Origin: an uncultured Schumannella sp.
Lineage (GTDB): Bacteria > Actinomycetota > Actinomycetes > Actinomycetales > Microbacteriaceae
Direction of reading: 5' to 3'
Assembly (NCBI RefSeq): GCF_905479755.1
Contig: NZ_CAJQNT010000010.1
Coordinates: 62,001 to 126,000 of the forward strand
Length of the DNA stretch: 64,000 nucleotides
A program made the translations under genes and the position numbers. How positions within the stretch are numbered: position 1 is the first letter of the stretch; each line of letters starts with the position of its first letter. This document shows positions 1 to 9,871 of the stretch, piece after piece. The notes under the pieces are model-generated. The model saw nothing but the letters and a program-made list of their open reading frames with translations, ran no database searches and was not told the DNA's origin.

Positions 1-234
1 CGATCCAACGTCTGGGCTGCGCTCGCGGGCATCGTCATCGGCTTGTTCATCCTGCTCTACCAGTCGCGCAACCACCGCGGCGTCGAGCCGAGCGTCTACG
101 CCCCGGGCCGCGAGTGGTCGCCGTCGACTGCGATAGACTCCGAAGACACCTACTCGGAGGTCGACGACATCGACGACGCTCTTGGGGGCGTGGATGAGGC
201 ACCCGCCACAAGTGGGAGCGCCAGCCGCTCGTAG
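1..234 (+). CDS. lgt: Prolipoprotein diacylglyceryl transferase, C-terminal end (partial)
   Basis: Frame 1 is open from the first base to the TAG at 232-234. It encodes a hydrophobic segment (VWAALAGIVIGLFILLY) followed by a polar tail beginning QSRNHRG and including YAPGREW. This pattern of a last membrane helix and then a short cytoplasmic, acidic tail is typical of actinobacterial Lgt, which transfers diacylglycerol from phosphatidylglycerol to the lipobox cysteine of prolipoproteins at the cytoplasmic membrane. The position just before gltB agrees with the trp-lgt-gltBD order I know from Microbacteriaceae. The catalytic part lies outside the window, so the assignment rests on the tail and the context. 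Confidence 0.6.
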   Translation, partial: RSNVWAALAGIVIGLFILLYQSRNHRGVEPSVYAPGREWSPSTAIDSEDTYSEVDDIDDALGGVDEAPATSGSASRS

Positions 235-342
235 CAGAGCTCCACGTCGACAGGTCGGACTCCGCACCCTGGCGGCCCGGCACCCCTCCACCTGTTGGGC
301 CAGCGACGTCCCACCACCAGCACCATCGTGAGGACGGTACTC

Positions 343-3300
343 ATGGCGCCACGCAGCCCTTTTAACTCTTTTTCCAGCGTTCCCGCAGCGCAGGGTCTCT
401 ACAACCCGCGCAGCGAACGCGACGCCTGTGGGCTCGCGATGGTGGCGACGCTGCGCGGCACCGCCGGGCACGACATCGTCCAGAACGCGCTCGATGCGCT
501 GCGACACCTGGAGCACCGCGGCGCGGTGGGATCGGATGCGGGCACGGGTGACGGGGCCGGCATCATCACGCAGATCCCCGACGAGTTCTTGCGGGCGGTC
601 GTGCCCTTCGAGCTTCCGGCCGTGGGCCGCTATGCCGTCGGCATGGCGTTCTTGCCGCTGGATGAGCAGGAGCGCGCCGAGCAGAAGGCCGGGATCGAGT
701 CGATCGCGCGCGCCGAAGGCCTGAAGGTTCTCGGCTGGCGCGAGGTGCCCACCGACCCCACTCACCTCGGGAACCTGGCCCGTGAGGCGGCGCCGGCGTT
801 CGAGCAGCTGTTCCTGACCGACGACATCACCGACCCGGAGGACACCCCGCGCGACGGGATCCACCTCGACCGCGTCACGTTCCGGGTGCGCAAGCGCGCC
901 GAACGCGAGTTGGGGGCGTACCTGCCGTCGCTGTCCAGCCGCACCCTCGTCTACAAGGGCATGGTCACGACGCTGCAGCTGGAGCCGTTCTACCCGGATC
1001 TCTCGGATGAGCGCTTCGCGACCAAGCTCGCCCTGGTGCACTCGCGCTACTCCACCAACACGTTCCCCTCTTGGCCGCTCGCGCAGCCCTTCCGCATGAT
1101 CGCGCACAACGGCGAGATCAACACGGTGCAGGGCAACCGCAACTGGATGCGCGCGCGGCAGTCTCAGCTCGAATCCGAGGTGCTCGGCGACCTGCGCCCC
1201 GTGTTCCCGATCGTGAGTGAGGGCGCGAGCGACTCCGCCTCCTTCGACGAGACCGTCGAGCTGCTCGAGCTCGCCGGTCGGCCACTCCCGCACGCGATCA
1301 TGATGATGGTCCCGGAGGCGTGGGAGAACCAGGCCGACATCGACCCGACGCGTCGCGCGTTCTACGAGTTCCACTCGATGCTCATGGAGCCGTGGGACGG
1401 CCCGGCCGCTCTCGTCTTCACCGACGGCTCGCTGGTCGGAGCCACGCTCGACCGCAACGGCCTGCGCCCCGGCCGGTTCCTCGTCACCGACGACGGCCTC
1501 GTCGTCCTCGCGAGTGAGATCGGCGTGCTCGACTTCCCGGCGCACAAGATCGTCCGCAAGGGTCGCCTGCGCCCCGGGCGCATGTTCCTGGTCGACACGG
1601 CGGAAGGCCGCATCGTCGAAGACGATGAGATCAAGGCCGAGCTCGCCGCCTCCGGTCCGTGGCAGGAGTGGCTCGACGAGGGGCGGATCAACCTCGCCGA
1701 TCTCCCCGAGCGCGAGCACATCACGCACACCCCGGCCTCGGTGAACCGTCGCCAGCGCACCTTCGGCTACACCGAAGAAGAGGTGAAGATCCTCATCACG
1801 CCGATGGCGCAAAACGGCGCCGAACCGCTCGGGGCGATGGGGTCCGACACGCCGATCGCGGTGCTGAGCGACCGCCCGCGCCTGCTCTTCGATTACTTCA
1901 CGCAGGCCTTCGCACAGGTCACAAACCCGCCGCTCGACTCGATCCGCGAAGAAGTCGTCACGTCGATGAAGCTGGGGCTCGGTCCCGAGCGCAACCTGCT
2001 CGACGCCACGCCCGAGCACGCGCGCCAGATCGTGCTGGACTTCCCGGTGATCGACAACGACGAGCTCGCCAAGATCCAGCACTTCGAGACGCGCAGCGGT
2101 CGCCGTCCGGCGCACATCATCCGCGGCCTCTACCGTGTGGACGACGGCGCCGAGGGGCTCACCGAGCGCCTCCAGGCGATGTGCGACGAAGCCGATGAGG
2201 CGATCGAGGCCGGCGCGCAGTTCCTAGTGCTGAGCGATCGCGACTCGACGGCCGACCTCGCCCCGATTCCCTCGTTGCTGATGCTCGCCGCCGTGCACCA
2301 CCACCTGATTCGCCAAGAGACCCGCATGAAGGTCGGCATCGTGGTCGAAGCCGGCGACGTGCGCGAGGTGCACCACATTGCGCTGCTGATCGGCTACGGC
2401 GCGAGCGCGATCAACCCCTATCTGGCGATGGAGACGGCTGAGCGGCTCGTGCTGAGCGGCATGATCCAAGGTCTGACCACCGAGAAGGCGCAGAAGAACC
2501 TGATCAAGGCGCTCGGCAAGGGCGTTCTGAAGATCATGTCCAAGATGGGCATCTCGGTCGTCGGCTCCTACGCGGGCGCCCAGGCGTTCGAGGCGGTCGG
2601 GCTCAGCCAGCAGTTCGTCGATCAGTACTTCACGGGAACCACGTCGCTCCTCGGCGGCGTCGGCATCGACGTGATCGCGCGCGAGAACGCCGCGCGTCAC
2701 AAGGCCGCCTACCCGGACGACTCCGCCGCGCTCGCGCACCAGCGGCTCGAGGTCGGCGGCGAGTACCAGTGGCGTCGCGAAGGCCCGCCGCACCTCTTCA
2801 ACCCGGAGACGGTGTTCCGCCTGCAGCACGCGACGCGGTCGAAGCGCTACGACATCTACCGCGACTACACGCGCATGGTCGACGACCAGGCCGAGAGCCT
2901 GAAGACGCTGCGCGGGCTGTTCCGGTTCAAGGAGGGCGTCCGCCCGCCCGTGCCTCTCGACGAGGTCGAGTCGGTCGCCTCGATTGTCTCGCGCTTCAAC
3001 ACGGGCGCGATGAGCTACGGCTCGATCTCTCAGGAGGCACACGAGACCCTCGCGATCGCGATGAACCGCCTCGGCGGTCGCTCGAACACCGGTGAGGGCG
3101 GCGAAGATGTCGAACGTCTCCTCGACCCCGAGCGTCGCAGCGCGATCAAGCAGGTCGCGAGTGGACGCTTCGGCGTCACGAGCATGTATCTGACGCACGC
3201 GACCGACATCCAGATCAAGATGGCGCAAGGCGCGAAGCCCGGAGAGGGCGGGCAGCTGCCGCCCACCAAGGTGTACCCGTGGGTGGCGCGCACACGCCAC

Positions 3301-4920
3301 GCGACCGCGGGCGTCGGCCTGATCTCGCCTCCGCCGCACCACGACATCTACTCGATCGAGGATCTCAAGCAGCTGATCTTCGACCTCAAGCGCGCCAACC
3401 CCGAGGCGCGCGTGCACGTCAAGCTGGTCTCGCAGTCGGGCATCGGCGCGGTGGCCGCGGGCGTCACGAAGGCCCTGGCCGACGTCGTGCTCGTCTCGGG
3501 CCATGACGGCGGCACCGGTGCGAGCCCCTTGAACTCGCTCAAGCACGCGGGCACGCCGTGGGAGATCGGCCTCGCCGAGACCCAGCAGACCCTCATGCTC
3601 AACGGCATGCGCGACCGCGTCGTCGTGCAGGTCGACGGCCAGATGAAGACGGGTCGCGACGTGGTGATCGCCGCGCTGCTGGGCGCGGAGGAGTACGGCT
3701 TCGCGACCGCACCGCTCGTCGTGAGCGGCTGCATCCTGATGCGCGTCTGCCACCTCGACACCTGCCCGGTCGGCGTCGCGACCCAGAACCCGGAGCTTCG
3801 CGCGCGGTACACCGGCAAGCCCGAATTCGTCGAGACGTTCTTCGAGTTCCTGGCCCAAGAGGTGCGCGAGTACCTCGCGGAGCTCGGCTTCCGCTCGCTG
3901 GAGGAGGCGATCGGGCACGCCGAACTGCTCGACGTCGACCGCGCCGTCACGCACTGGAAGTCCGACGGACTCGATCTGACGCCCGTGCTCGTCGGTCCCG
4001 TGTTCGCTGACGACGCCCCGCGATCGCACCGTCGCAACCAGAACCACGAGCTCGAGGAGCACTTCGACCAGGAGCTGATCCGGCACAGCACCGCCGCGCT
4101 CGAGCGCGGCGAGCACGTGCAACTGGACTACGCGATCAAGAACACCGAGCGCGCCGTCGGAACGATGCTCGGCCACGAGGTGACCAAGCGCTACGGCGAG
4201 CACGGACTGCCGGAGGGCACGATCGAGGTGCTGCTGCGCGGCTCCGCCGGGCAATCGCTCGGCGCCTTCGTGCCGAACGGCATCACGTTGCGGCTCGAGG
4301 GCGACAGCAACGACTACGTCGGCAAGGGGCTGTCGGGCGGACGGATCGTTGTGCGCCCGCCGCGCGACGCCGTTCTTGCGGCGGAACGCAACGTCATCGC
4401 GGGCAACGTCATCGGCTACGGCGCCACGCAGGGCAGCATGTTCATCCGCGGTGTCGTCGGTGAGCGCTTCCTGGTGCGCAACTCGGGTGCGACCGCGGTG
4501 GTTGAAGGCGTGGGAGACCACGCGCTCGAGTACATGACGGGTGGTCTCGCGGTCATCCTCGGCAGCACCGGCCGCAACCTCGGCGCCGGAATGTCGGGAG
4601 GGACGGCGTACATCTACGACCTGAAGCGAGAACGCGTCAACCGCGACGCGCTCGCCAGCGGCGAGTTGGAGCTGCACCCGCTCGACAGCGCCGACAAGGA
4701 GATCTTCGTCGACCTGCTGCGCCAGCACATCGAGGAGACCGACTCGGCACTCGCTTCGCGACTGCTCGATGACATCGATCACTCGATCGAGAAATTCGTC
4801 AAGGTTGTTCCTCGCGACTATGCCGCGGTGCTGAAGACACGACAAGCCGCGCTCGACGAGGGACTCGATCCCGACGGCGACGTGACGTGGCAACGAATTC
4901 TGGAGGTGACCGGTGGCTGA
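343..4920 (+). CDS. gltB: Glutamate synthase (NADPH), large subunit
   Basis: Makes glutamate from 2-oxoglutarate and glutamine-derived ammonia; the large subunit carries the glutaminase and synthase sites. The protein is about 1525 aa, a normal GltB length. Cys29 in the motif RDACG should become the N-terminal nucleophile of the class II amidotransferase domain after propeptide removal. The central FMN domain contains GAMSYGSIS and [11 protein letters not shown], and Cys1130, Cys1136 and Cys1141 (CX5CX4C) match the 3Fe-4S site. The C-terminus has the GXGXG beta-helix repeats. I chose the ATG at 343, with GAGG about ten bases upstream, over an in-frame TTG at 295. The stop overlaps the gltD GTG by 8 bases, so the two subunits are translationally coupled. 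Confidence 0.97.
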   Translation: MAPRSPFNSFSSVPAAQGLYNPRSERDACGLAMVATLRGTAGHDIVQNALDALRHLEHRGAVGSDAGTGDGAGIITQIPDEFLRAVVPFELPAVGRYAVGMAFLPLDEQERAEQKAGIESIARAEGLKVLGWREVPTDPTHLGNLAREAAPAFEQLFLTDDITDPEDTPRDGIHLDRVTFRVRKRAERELGAYLPSLSSRTLVYKGMVTTLQLEPFYPDLSDERFATKLALVHSRYSTNTFPSWPLAQPFRMIAHNGEINTVQGNRNWMRARQSQLESEVLGDLRPVFPIVSEGASDSASFDETVELLELAGRPLPHAIMMMVPEAWENQADIDPTRRAFYEFHSMLMEPWDGPAALVFTDGSLVGATLDRNGLRPGRFLVTDDGLVVLASEIGVLDFPAHKIVRKGRLRPGRMFLVDTAEGRIVEDDEIKAELAASGPWQEWLDEGRINLADLPEREHITHTPASVNRRQRTFGYTEEEVKILITPMAQNGAEPLGAMGSDTPIAVLSDRPRLLFDYFTQAFAQVTNPPLDSIREEVVTSMKLGLGPERNLLDATPEHARQIVLDFPVIDNDELAKIQHFETRSGRRPAHIIRGLYRVDDGAEGLTERLQAMCDEADEAIEAGAQFLVLSDRDSTADLAPIPSLLMLAAVHHHLIRQETRMKVGIVVEAGDVREVHHIALLIGYGASAINPYLAMETAERLVLSGMIQGLTTEKAQKNLIKALGKGVLKIMSKMGISVVGSYAGAQAFEAVGLSQQFVDQYFTGTTSLLGGVGIDVIARENAARHKAAYPDDSAALAHQRLEVGGEYQWRREGPPHLFNPETVFRLQHATRSKRYDIYRDYTRMVDDQAESLKTLRGLFRFKEGVRPPVPLDEVESVASIVSRFNTGAMSYGSISQEAHETLAIAMNRLGGRSNTGEGGEDVERLLDPERRSAIKQVASGRFGVTSMYLTHATDIQIKMAQGAKPGEGGQLPPTKVYPWVARTRHATAGVGLISPPPHHDIYSIEDLKQLIFDLKRANPEARVHVKLVSQSGIGAVAAGVTKALADVVLVSGHDGGTGASPLNSLKHAGTPWEIGLAETQQTLMLNGMRDRVVVQVDGQMKTGRDVVIAALLGAEEYGFATAPLVVSGCILMRVCHLDTCPVGVATQNPELRARYTGKPEFVETFFEFLAQEVREYLAELGFRSLEEAIGHAELLDVDRAVTHWKSDGLDLTPVLVGPVFADDAPRSHRRNQNHELEEHFDQELIRHSTAALERGEHVQLDYAIKNTERAVGTMLGHEVTKRYGEHGLPEGTIEVLLRGSAGQSLGAFVPNGITLRLEGDSNDYVGKGLSGGRIVVRPPRDAVLAAERNVIAGNVIGYGATQGSMFIRGVVGERFLVRNSGATAVVEGVGDHALEYMTGGLAVILGSTGRNLGAGMSGGTAYIYDLKRERVNRDALASGELELHPLDSADKEIFVDLLRQHIEETDSALASRLLDDIDHSIEKFVKVVPRDYAAVLKTRQAALDEGLDPDGDVTWQRILEVTGG

Positions 4921-6370
4921 TCCCAAAGGCTTTTTGAAGACCCAGGAGCGCGAGCTCCCTAAGCGTCGGCCTGTGCCGGTCCGCATCATGGACTGGAAAG
5001 AGGTCTACGAGAATCAGGATCCGGCGCAGCTTCGGCGGCAGGCCGGTCGCTGCATGGACTGCGGTGTGCCGTTCTGCCACGCCGGCTGCCCGCTCGGCAA
5101 CCTGATTCCCGAGTGGAACGACCTGATGTGGCGCGGCGAAGGGCGTCAAGCGATCGAACGCCTCCACGCGACCAACAACTTCCCGGAGTTCACCGGGCGG
5201 CTGTGCCCCGCGCCGTGCGAGTCGAGTTGTGTGCTCGGCATCAACCAGCCGGCGGTCACGATCAAGCAGGTCGAGGTCTCGATCATCGACCAGGCGTTCT
5301 CGAACGGATGGGTGACCCCGCATCCGCCCGAGCGCCTCACCGGCAAGACGGTCGCCGTCGTCGGCTCCGGCCCCGCTGGCCTCGCCGCGGCGCAGCAGCT
5401 CACACGCGCCGGCCACACCGTCGCGGTGTTCGAGCGCGATGACCGCATCGGCGGACTGCTTCGCTACGGCATCCCGGACTTCAAGATGGAGAAGCGCCAG
5501 ATCGAGCTGCGGCTCGCTCAGATGCAGGCCGAAGGAACCCGCTTCCGGGCGGGCGTCGAGATCGGCCGCGACATCTCCTGGGATGACCTGCGGACGCGCT
5601 ACGACGCCGTCGTGGTGGCGACCGGGGCCACGGTTCCGCGCGACCTGCCGATCCCCGGTCGTGATGCCCTCGGCGTTCACTTCGCGATGGAGTACCTGGT
5701 TCAGCAGAACAAGGTCGTCGCGGGCGGCACGGTGCCGAACCAGATCACGGCCGAAGGCAAGCACGTCGTGGTGATCGGCGGCGGCGATACCGGTGCCGAC
5801 TGCATCGGCACCGCGCACCGTCAGGGTGCGTTGAGTGTGACGAACCTCGCCATCGGCGTGCAGCCGCCGAGCGAGCGCCCCGAGCACCAGCCGTGGCCGA
5901 TGGACCCGACGCTCTTCGAGATCTCGAGCGCGCACGAGGAGGGCGGCGAGCGGATGTTCCTCGCCTCCACGGTCGAGTTCTTGACCAACGACGCCGGCGA
6001 AGTCCGGGCCCTGCGCGTGGCCGAGACCGAGTACCTCGACGGTCGCCGTGTGCCGAAGTCGGGCACCGAGCGTGAGATCCCCGCCGACCTCGTCCTCATC
6101 GCGATGGGTTTCACCGGTCCCGAGAAGGAGTACCTCGCCGAGCAGATCGAGATCCCCTTCGATGACCGCGGCAACGTCGTCCGTGACGACGACTACCAGA
6201 CATCGCTCGCGGATGTCTTTGTCGCCGGAGATGCCGGTCGCGGCCAGTCGCTCATCGTCTGGGCCATCGCCGAGGGCCGTGCCGCGGCCGCCGCGGTGGA
6301 CCGCTACCTTGAAGGGGAGACGCAGTTGCCATCTCCCGTTCGCCCGCGCGATCGAGGGATCACGATCTAA
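4913..6370 (+). CDS. gltD: Glutamate synthase (NADPH), small subunit
   Basis: Flavin subunit that oxidises NADPH and passes electrons through Fe-S clusters to GltB. It is 485 aa with a GTG start inside the end of gltB. Two N-terminal cysteine clusters are visible: Cys47, Cys50, Cys55 and Cys59, then Cys98, Cys102 and Cys106, as in the 4Fe-4S sites of the family. Two dinucleotide-binding motifs follow, [12 protein letters not shown] near residue 145 and [10 protein letters not shown] near residue 287, for FAD and [16 protein letters not shown]-like sequence ([10 protein letters not shown]) near the C-terminus is the second FAD contact. No residue I know to be essential is missing. Confidence 0.96.
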   Translation: MADPKGFLKTQERELPKRRPVPVRIMDWKEVYENQDPAQLRRQAGRCMDCGVPFCHAGCPLGNLIPEWNDLMWRGEGRQAIERLHATNNFPEFTGRLCPAPCESSCVLGINQPAVTIKQVEVSIIDQAFSNGWVTPHPPERLTGKTVAVVGSGPAGLAAAQQLTRAGHTVAVFERDDRIGGLLRYGIPDFKMEKRQIELRLAQMQAEGTRFRAGVEIGRDISWDDLRTRYDAVVVATGATVPRDLPIPGRDALGVHFAMEYLVQQNKVVAGGTVPNQITAEGKHVVVIGGGDTGADCIGTAHRQGALSVTNLAIGVQPPSERPEHQPWPMDPTLFEISSAHEEGGERMFLASTVEFLTNDAGEVRALRVAETEYLDGRRVPKSGTEREIPADLVLIAMGFTGPEKEYLAEQIEIPFDDRGNVVRDDDYQTSLADVFVAGDAGRGQSLIVWAIAEGRAAAAAVDRYLEGETQLPSPVRPRDRGITI

Positions 6371-6374
6371 GTAG

Positions 6375-6400
6375 CCGCACGGTGCACGAACGCCGTGCGG
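6375..6400. repeat. Inverted repeat between gltD and pyk
   Basis: A perfect 8-bp stem, CCGCACGG (6375-6382) and CCGTGCGG (6393-6400), encloses a 10-base loop four bases after the gltD stop codon. No run of T follows. It may weaken read-through from gltBD into pyk or act as an mRNA-processing hairpin. The 70-base gap contains no other clear element apart from the pyk ribosome binding site. Confidence 0.5.
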
Positions 6401-6440
6401 TACTTCGACTCCCACCACCACCACCAATTCGAAGGAAGTC

Positions 6441-7898
6441 ATGAGACGCGCCAAGATCGTCGCCACCCTAGGGCCCGCGACATCGAGTTACGAAAACGTG
6501 CGAGCCATCATCGAGGCCGGCGTCAACGTCGCCCGCATGAACCTCAGTCACGGCAGCTACGACGTTCACAACGAGGTCTACGCCAACGTCCGCAAGGCCG
6601 CCGCGGATCTCGATGCGCCGGTCGCCGTGCTCGTCGACCTCCAGGGCCCCAAGATCCGCCTCGGCAAGTTCGAGAACGGCCCGCACGAGCTGGCCGTGGG
6701 TGACATCTTCACGATCACCACGGAAGATGTGCTGGGAACCAAGGACCTCGTCGGCACGACCTTCAAGGGTCTTCCCGCCGATGTCGCTCCCGGCGACTTC
6801 CTGTTGATCGACGACGGCAAGGTCAAGGTCAAGGTTCTCGACACCGACGGTGTCCGCGTGCGCACCGAGGTCATCGTCGCGGGACCGGTCTCCAACAACA
6901 AGGGGATCAACCTCCCCGGCGTCGCGGTCAACGTTCCGGCGCTCTCCGAGAAGGACGAGGCGGACCTCCGCTGGGGCCTCGACCTCGGCGCCGACTACAT
7001 TGCGCTGTCGTTCGTGCGCGACGCCGCCGACGTCACCCGCGTGCACGAGATCATGGCCGAGCAGGGCCGCCGCGTCCCCGTGATCGCGAAGATCGAAAAG
7101 CCGCAGGCCGTCGAGAACCTCGAGGAGATCATCGACGCCTTCGACGGGATCATGGTCGCCCGCGGCGACCTGGGCGTCGAGCTGCCGCTCGAGGCCGTCC
7201 CGATCGTGCAGAAGCGCGCCGTCGAGCTCTGCCGTCGCATGGCGAAGCCCGTCATCGTGGCGACGCAGATGCTCGAGTCGATGATCTCGAGCCCGGTGCC
7301 GACGCGCGCCGAGACCTCCGATGTCGCCAACGCGATCCTCGACGGCGCGGACGCCGTCATGCTGTCGGGCGAGACGAGCGTGGGGGAGTACCCCGTCGTC
7401 ACCGTCTCGACGATGGCGCGCATCGTCGCCTCCACGGAAGAGCACGGCCTGGAACGCATCCCCGAGCTCGGTACCAAGCCGCGCACCCAGGGCGGGGCGA
7501 TCACGCTCGCCGCAGCAGAGGTCGCGGACTTCGTCGACGCGAAGTTCGTGTGCGTGTTCACCGAGTCGGGCGATTCGGCGCGCCGAATGTCGCGACTGCG
7601 CTTCCGCATTCCGATGAAGGCGTTCACGCCGGACGAAGCGATTCGCCGTCGCATGAACCTCACCTGGGGCATCGAGTCGTTCCTCGTCGAGCGCGTCGAT
7701 CACACCGACGCGATGTATCGCCAGGTCGACGAGACGCTGCTCGCACGCGGACTCGCCGAGGTCGGAGACAAGGTCGTGGTGATCTCGGGTTCCCCTCCCG
7801 GAATCGCGGGGTCGACGAACGACCTGCGCGTGCACGTTGTCGGGGATGCGGTCAATGCCGCAGCACCCGCCTGGCAGAGCGGCGCACACGCCGACTGA
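6441..7898 (+). CDS. pyk: Pyruvate kinase
   Basis: Converts phosphoenolpyruvate and ADP to pyruvate and ATP, the last step of glycolysis. The protein is 485 aa, the usual bacterial length. The N-terminus has KIVATLGPATSS and ARMNLSHGS. The signature of the active-site region is visible in AKIEKPQAVENL (with the catalytic Lys) and MVARGDLGVELP, followed by KPVIVATQMLESM and AETSDVANAI. The C-terminal third is the allosteric domain. The ribosome binding site AAGGAAG lies seven bases before the ATG. It follows gltD on the same strand, separated by 70 bases with a hairpin. Confidence 0.97.
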   Translation: MRRAKIVATLGPATSSYENVRAIIEAGVNVARMNLSHGSYDVHNEVYANVRKAAADLDAPVAVLVDLQGPKIRLGKFENGPHELAVGDIFTITTEDVLGTKDLVGTTFKGLPADVAPGDFLLIDDGKVKVKVLDTDGVRVRTEVIVAGPVSNNKGINLPGVAVNVPALSEKDEADLRWGLDLGADYIALSFVRDAADVTRVHEIMAEQGRRVPVIAKIEKPQAVENLEEIIDAFDGIMVARGDLGVELPLEAVPIVQKRAVELCRRMAKPVIVATQMLESMISSPVPTRAETSDVANAILDGADAVMLSGETSVGEYPVVTVSTMARIVASTEEHGLERIPELGTKPRTQGGAITLAAAEVADFVDAKFVCVFTESGDSARRMSRLRFRIPMKAFTPDEAIRRRMNLTWGIESFLVERVDHTDAMYRQVDETLLARGLAEVGDKVVVISGSPPGIAGSTNDLRVHVVGDAVNAAAPAWQSGAHAD

Positions 7899-7923
7899 GC
7901 ACCCCTCACGAAGATCCCCTCGA

Positions 7924-7965
7924 CCGAGCGCGTCGTCTCCGGCAGAGTAGAGACGACGTGCTCGG
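7924..7965. repeat. Long inverted repeat between pyk and the DUF2510 gene
   Basis: A 16-bp stem (7924-7939 with 7950-7965, one G-T wobble) closes a 10-base loop in the 82-base gap after pyk. There is no T run after it, only a C-rich stretch and then the ribosome binding site AGGAAG of the next gene. It may be a factor-dependent or U-less terminator for pyk, an operator, or a processing site. Confidence 0.6.
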
Positions 7966-7980
7966 CCCCCAGGAAGTGGA

Positions 7981-8640
7981 ATGAATCGGATGACAGCTGG
8001 CCCCGCGGCCCCTGGCTGGTATCCGGACCCCTGGAGAGCGGGATTCTCGCGCTGGTGGAACGGTTCCGCGTGGTCGGAGCATTCGCAGCCGGGGGCGCCC
8101 CCGCCACCGAAGGCCGAGCAGACGTATCGGGTCGAACCGGAGGTGGTCGTCGAGCGACAGTCGAGCGCTCCGCAGGCTGCGTCCGACGACCACTTCCGCC
8201 GCATGGCCGAAGTCGCCGAGGCGACGCGCACCGCGGAGATCCCGCGCGTCGCACCGCACGCGGCTCTTCCTCCGCGCGAACGGATGCCGGAGGTCCGACG
8301 TCGACGCCCGTGGGCCGCCGCCCTCGTGGGTGCAGGCGTCCTGATCGCTCTTGTGGGCAGCGCCAGCGTGGCCATCGGCACCGGGGCGCTCGAGACGCTG
8401 GCCGACGTCTCGGCCAGCCAGAACTCCTACGCCAACGATGTCGAGAATCTTCTCGTGACGAGCATCGCCGAGGCCGACGAGGTCGACGTCGAGTCGGTCG
8501 AATGTCCCGACCTGACCGAGCGCACCGCGGACACCGAATTCAGCTGCACCGCGATGCTGGCCTCGGGCGAGAAGCTCGCGATCGTCGCGCGCGTCGAGGG
8601 CGCCGGCGAGAAGATCGTCTGGATGCACGCGACGCCGTAA
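7981..8640 (+). CDS. DUF2510 / DUF4333 membrane-anchored protein
   Basis: The function is unknown. The 219-aa protein has three parts. The first is an N-terminal DUF2510 module (about residues 6-36) with the tryptophan pattern PGWYPDPW and RWWNGSAW. Next come a linker and one membrane helix (about residues 107-130, ALVGAGVLIALVGSASVAIG). Last is an outside C-terminal domain with two cysteines (VECPDL and FSCTAML), as in DUF4333. DUF2510 is a common short cytoplasmic module in actinobacterial membrane proteins, and DUF4333 is found in exported actinobacterial proteins. The ATG at 7981 has AGGAAG seven bases upstream, and a second ATG nine bases in is possible. The gene converges on the tRNA-Leu gene with only 4 bases between them. 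Confidence 0.8.
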   Translation: MNRMTAGPAAPGWYPDPWRAGFSRWWNGSAWSEHSQPGAPPPPKAEQTYRVEPEVVVERQSSAPQAASDDHFRRMAEVAEATRTAEIPRVAPHAALPPRERMPEVRRRRPWAAALVGAGVLIALVGSASVAIGTGALETLADVSASQNSYANDVENLLVTSIAEADEVDVESVECPDLTERTADTEFSCTAMLASGEKLAIVARVEGAGEKIVWMHATP

Positions 8641-8644
8641 ACGG

Positions 8645-8727
8645 TGCCGGATGTGGGACTTGAACCCACACGTCCTCACGGACAACCGATTTTGAGTCGG
8701 TCGCGTCTGCCATTCCGCCAATCCGGC
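8645..8727 (-). tRNA. tRNA-Leu (anticodon CAA)
   Basis: Read on the minus strand, the gene begins GCCGGAT (8727-8721) and ends ATCCGGC (8652-8646), a perfect 7-bp acceptor stem, plus discriminator A at 8645. The anticodon stem is ACCGA/TCGGT with loop CTCAAAA, so the anticodon is CAA, which decodes UUG. A long variable arm with TCC/GGA pairing marks class II, and the T arm contains GTTCAAGTC. It is 83 nt long. The 3' CCA is not encoded; the genomic bases after the discriminator read CCG. Confidence 0.95.
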
Positions 8728-8757
8728 CTGTGCCGCCCGCCTTCCGGCGAAGCACAG
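8728..8757. repeat. Hairpin abutting the tRNA-Leu 5' end
   Basis: CTGTGC (8728-8733) and GCACAG (8752-8757) form an outer stem and CGCC/GGCG (8738-8741, 8746-8749) an inner stem with loop TTCC. The outer arm begins at the base next to the mature tRNA 5' end, so in the tRNA precursor this would be a folded 5' leader. It also sits upstream of the divergent regulator gene at 8787. Confidence 0.45.
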
Positions 8758-8774
8758 CATCCCAAACGATACCG

Positions 8775-8780
8775 TAGGCT
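8775..8780 (+). promoter_or_regulatory. -10 box of the PdtaR-like gene, leaderless type
   Basis: TAGGCT ends six bases before the GTG at 8787. A -10 box at this distance puts the transcription start on the start codon itself. No Shine-Dalgarno sequence is visible. Confidence 0.55.
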
Positions 8781-8786
8781 GAACGC

Positions 8787-9395
8787 GTGACAGACCCGCA
8801 GGAAACCACCACCACCGCTCCGCGACGCGTCGTCGTTGCCGAGGATGAGTCGCTCATCCGACTCGACATTGTTGAGATCCTTCGTGACAACGGTTTCGAG
8901 GTCGTCGGTGAAGCGGGCGACGGGGAAACCGCCGTCGCCCTCGCGACCGAACTGAAGCCGGACCTCGTCGTGATGGACGTCAAGATGCCTCAGCTCGACG
9001 GGATCTCGGCCGCCGAACGGCTCTCCAAGAACCACATCGCGCCCGTTGTTCTGCTCACGGCGTTCAGTCAGAAGGAACTCGTCGAGCGCGCGAGCGAAGC
9101 GGGCGCTCTCGCCTACGTCGTCAAGCCGTTCACCCCGAGCGACCTGCTGCCGGCGATCGAGATCGCGCTGAGCCGCTACCAGCAGATCGTTGCGCTCGAG
9201 TCCGAGGTCGCCGACATGGTCGAGCGCTTCGAGACCCGCAAGCTCGTCGACCGCGCCAAGGGCCTTCTCAACGAGAAGATGGGCCTCAGCGAGCCGGATG
9301 CGTTCCGCTGGATCCAGAAGGCGTCGATGGATCGTCGCCTCACCATGCACGATGTCGCGCAGGCGATCATCGAGCAGCTGTCGGCGAAGAAGTAG
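8787..9395 (+). CDS. ANTAR-domain response regulator, PdtaR-like
   Basis: A two-component response regulator that probably acts on RNA as a transcription antiterminator. Residues 14-125 are a receiver domain: acidic pair in VVAEDES, phospho-acceptor Asp64 in VVMDVKMP, and a conserved Lys in YVVKPFTP. Residues about 139-197 form an ANTAR domain (RKLVDRAKGLLNEKMGL, then WIQKASMDRR). This architecture and sequence match mycobacterial PdtaR (Rv1626), whose partner is the histidine kinase PdtaS; no kinase gene is in the window. The GTG start has no ribosome binding site but a -10 box immediately upstream. The downstream thioesterase gene converges with a 3-base gap and no terminator between them. 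Confidence 0.9.
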   Translation: MTDPQETTTTAPRRVVVAEDESLIRLDIVEILRDNGFEVVGEAGDGETAVALATELKPDLVVMDVKMPQLDGISAAERLSKNHIAPVVLLTAFSQKELVERASEAGALAYVVKPFTPSDLLPAIEIALSRYQQIVALESEVADMVERFETRKLVDRAKGLLNEKMGLSEPDAFRWIQKASMDRRLTMHDVAQAIIEQLSAKK

Positions 9396-9398
9396 CGT

Positions 9399-9824
9399 CT
9401 ACCGGTCGCGGAGGAAGTTGGTCATCCGCACCGTGGAGAGCCGGCGACCCTGCTCGTCGGTCATCACGATCTCGTGGGTGCAAAGCGTCCGGCCGAGAAC
9501 GAGCGATCGGCAGGTGCCGGTGACAAGGCCTTCGGTGACCGACCGCGAGTGCGTGGCGTTGATCTCGATGCCGACCGCGTAGCGACCCGGGCCGGCGTGG
9601 ATCGCGGACGAGATCGAGCCGAGCGACTCGCCGAGCACGACGTGCGCACCGCCGTGCAGCAGTCCGACCACCTGGGTGTTGCCCTCCACCGGCATGGTCG
9701 CGACCGAGTACTCCGCCGAGAGCTCCAGGAAGTCGATGTTCATCTTCTGCGCGAGCGCGCCGCCCCCGGTGCCGGTGAGCCGTTCGATGAGTTCGGGATC
9801 CAGATCGGCGGGGAGCTTCGTCAT
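9399..9824 (-). CDS. Hotdog-fold thioesterase (PaaI/MenI type)
   Basis: Probably hydrolyses an acyl-CoA in the cytoplasm; the substrate cannot be told from sequence. The protein is 141 aa, one hotdog domain. The motif GLLHGGAHVVLGESLGS carries the HGG turn and the Glu expected for catalysis in the 4HBT-II (PaaI/EntH/MenI) group, and GIEINATHSR is the usual following beta strand with Asn. Candidates include a DHNA-CoA thioesterase for menaquinone synthesis or a phenylacetyl-CoA thioesterase, but no menaquinone or paa gene is near. It is divergent from polA, 47 bases away, and its minus-strand leader has AAGGAAC before the ATG. Confidence 0.85.
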   Translation of the reverse strand: MTKLPADLDPELIERLTGTGGGALAQKMNIDFLELSAEYSVATMPVEGNTQVVGLLHGGAHVVLGESLGSISSAIHAGPGRYAVGIEINATHSRSVTEGLVTGTCRSLVLGRTLCTHEIVMTDEQGRRLSTVRMTNFLRDR

Positions 9825-9859
9825 GAACTTCCGTTCCTTGAGGTGTCGGGAGCCGCGAC

Positions 9860-9865
9860 TAGGCT
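9860..9865 (+). promoter_or_regulatory. -10 box of polA, leaderless type
   Basis: TAGGCT is followed by six bases and then the GTG start of polA at 9872. No ribosome binding site lies between. Confidence 0.55.
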
Positions 9866-9871
9866 GACTCC

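Noticed and set aside
2224-4989. A 921-codon open frame antisense to gltB
   Set aside because: Long antisense frames arise from high-GC codon bias. The plus strand encodes a complete, motif-rich GltB, and the antisense protein has no recognisable domain and an Arg/His/Val-rich composition.
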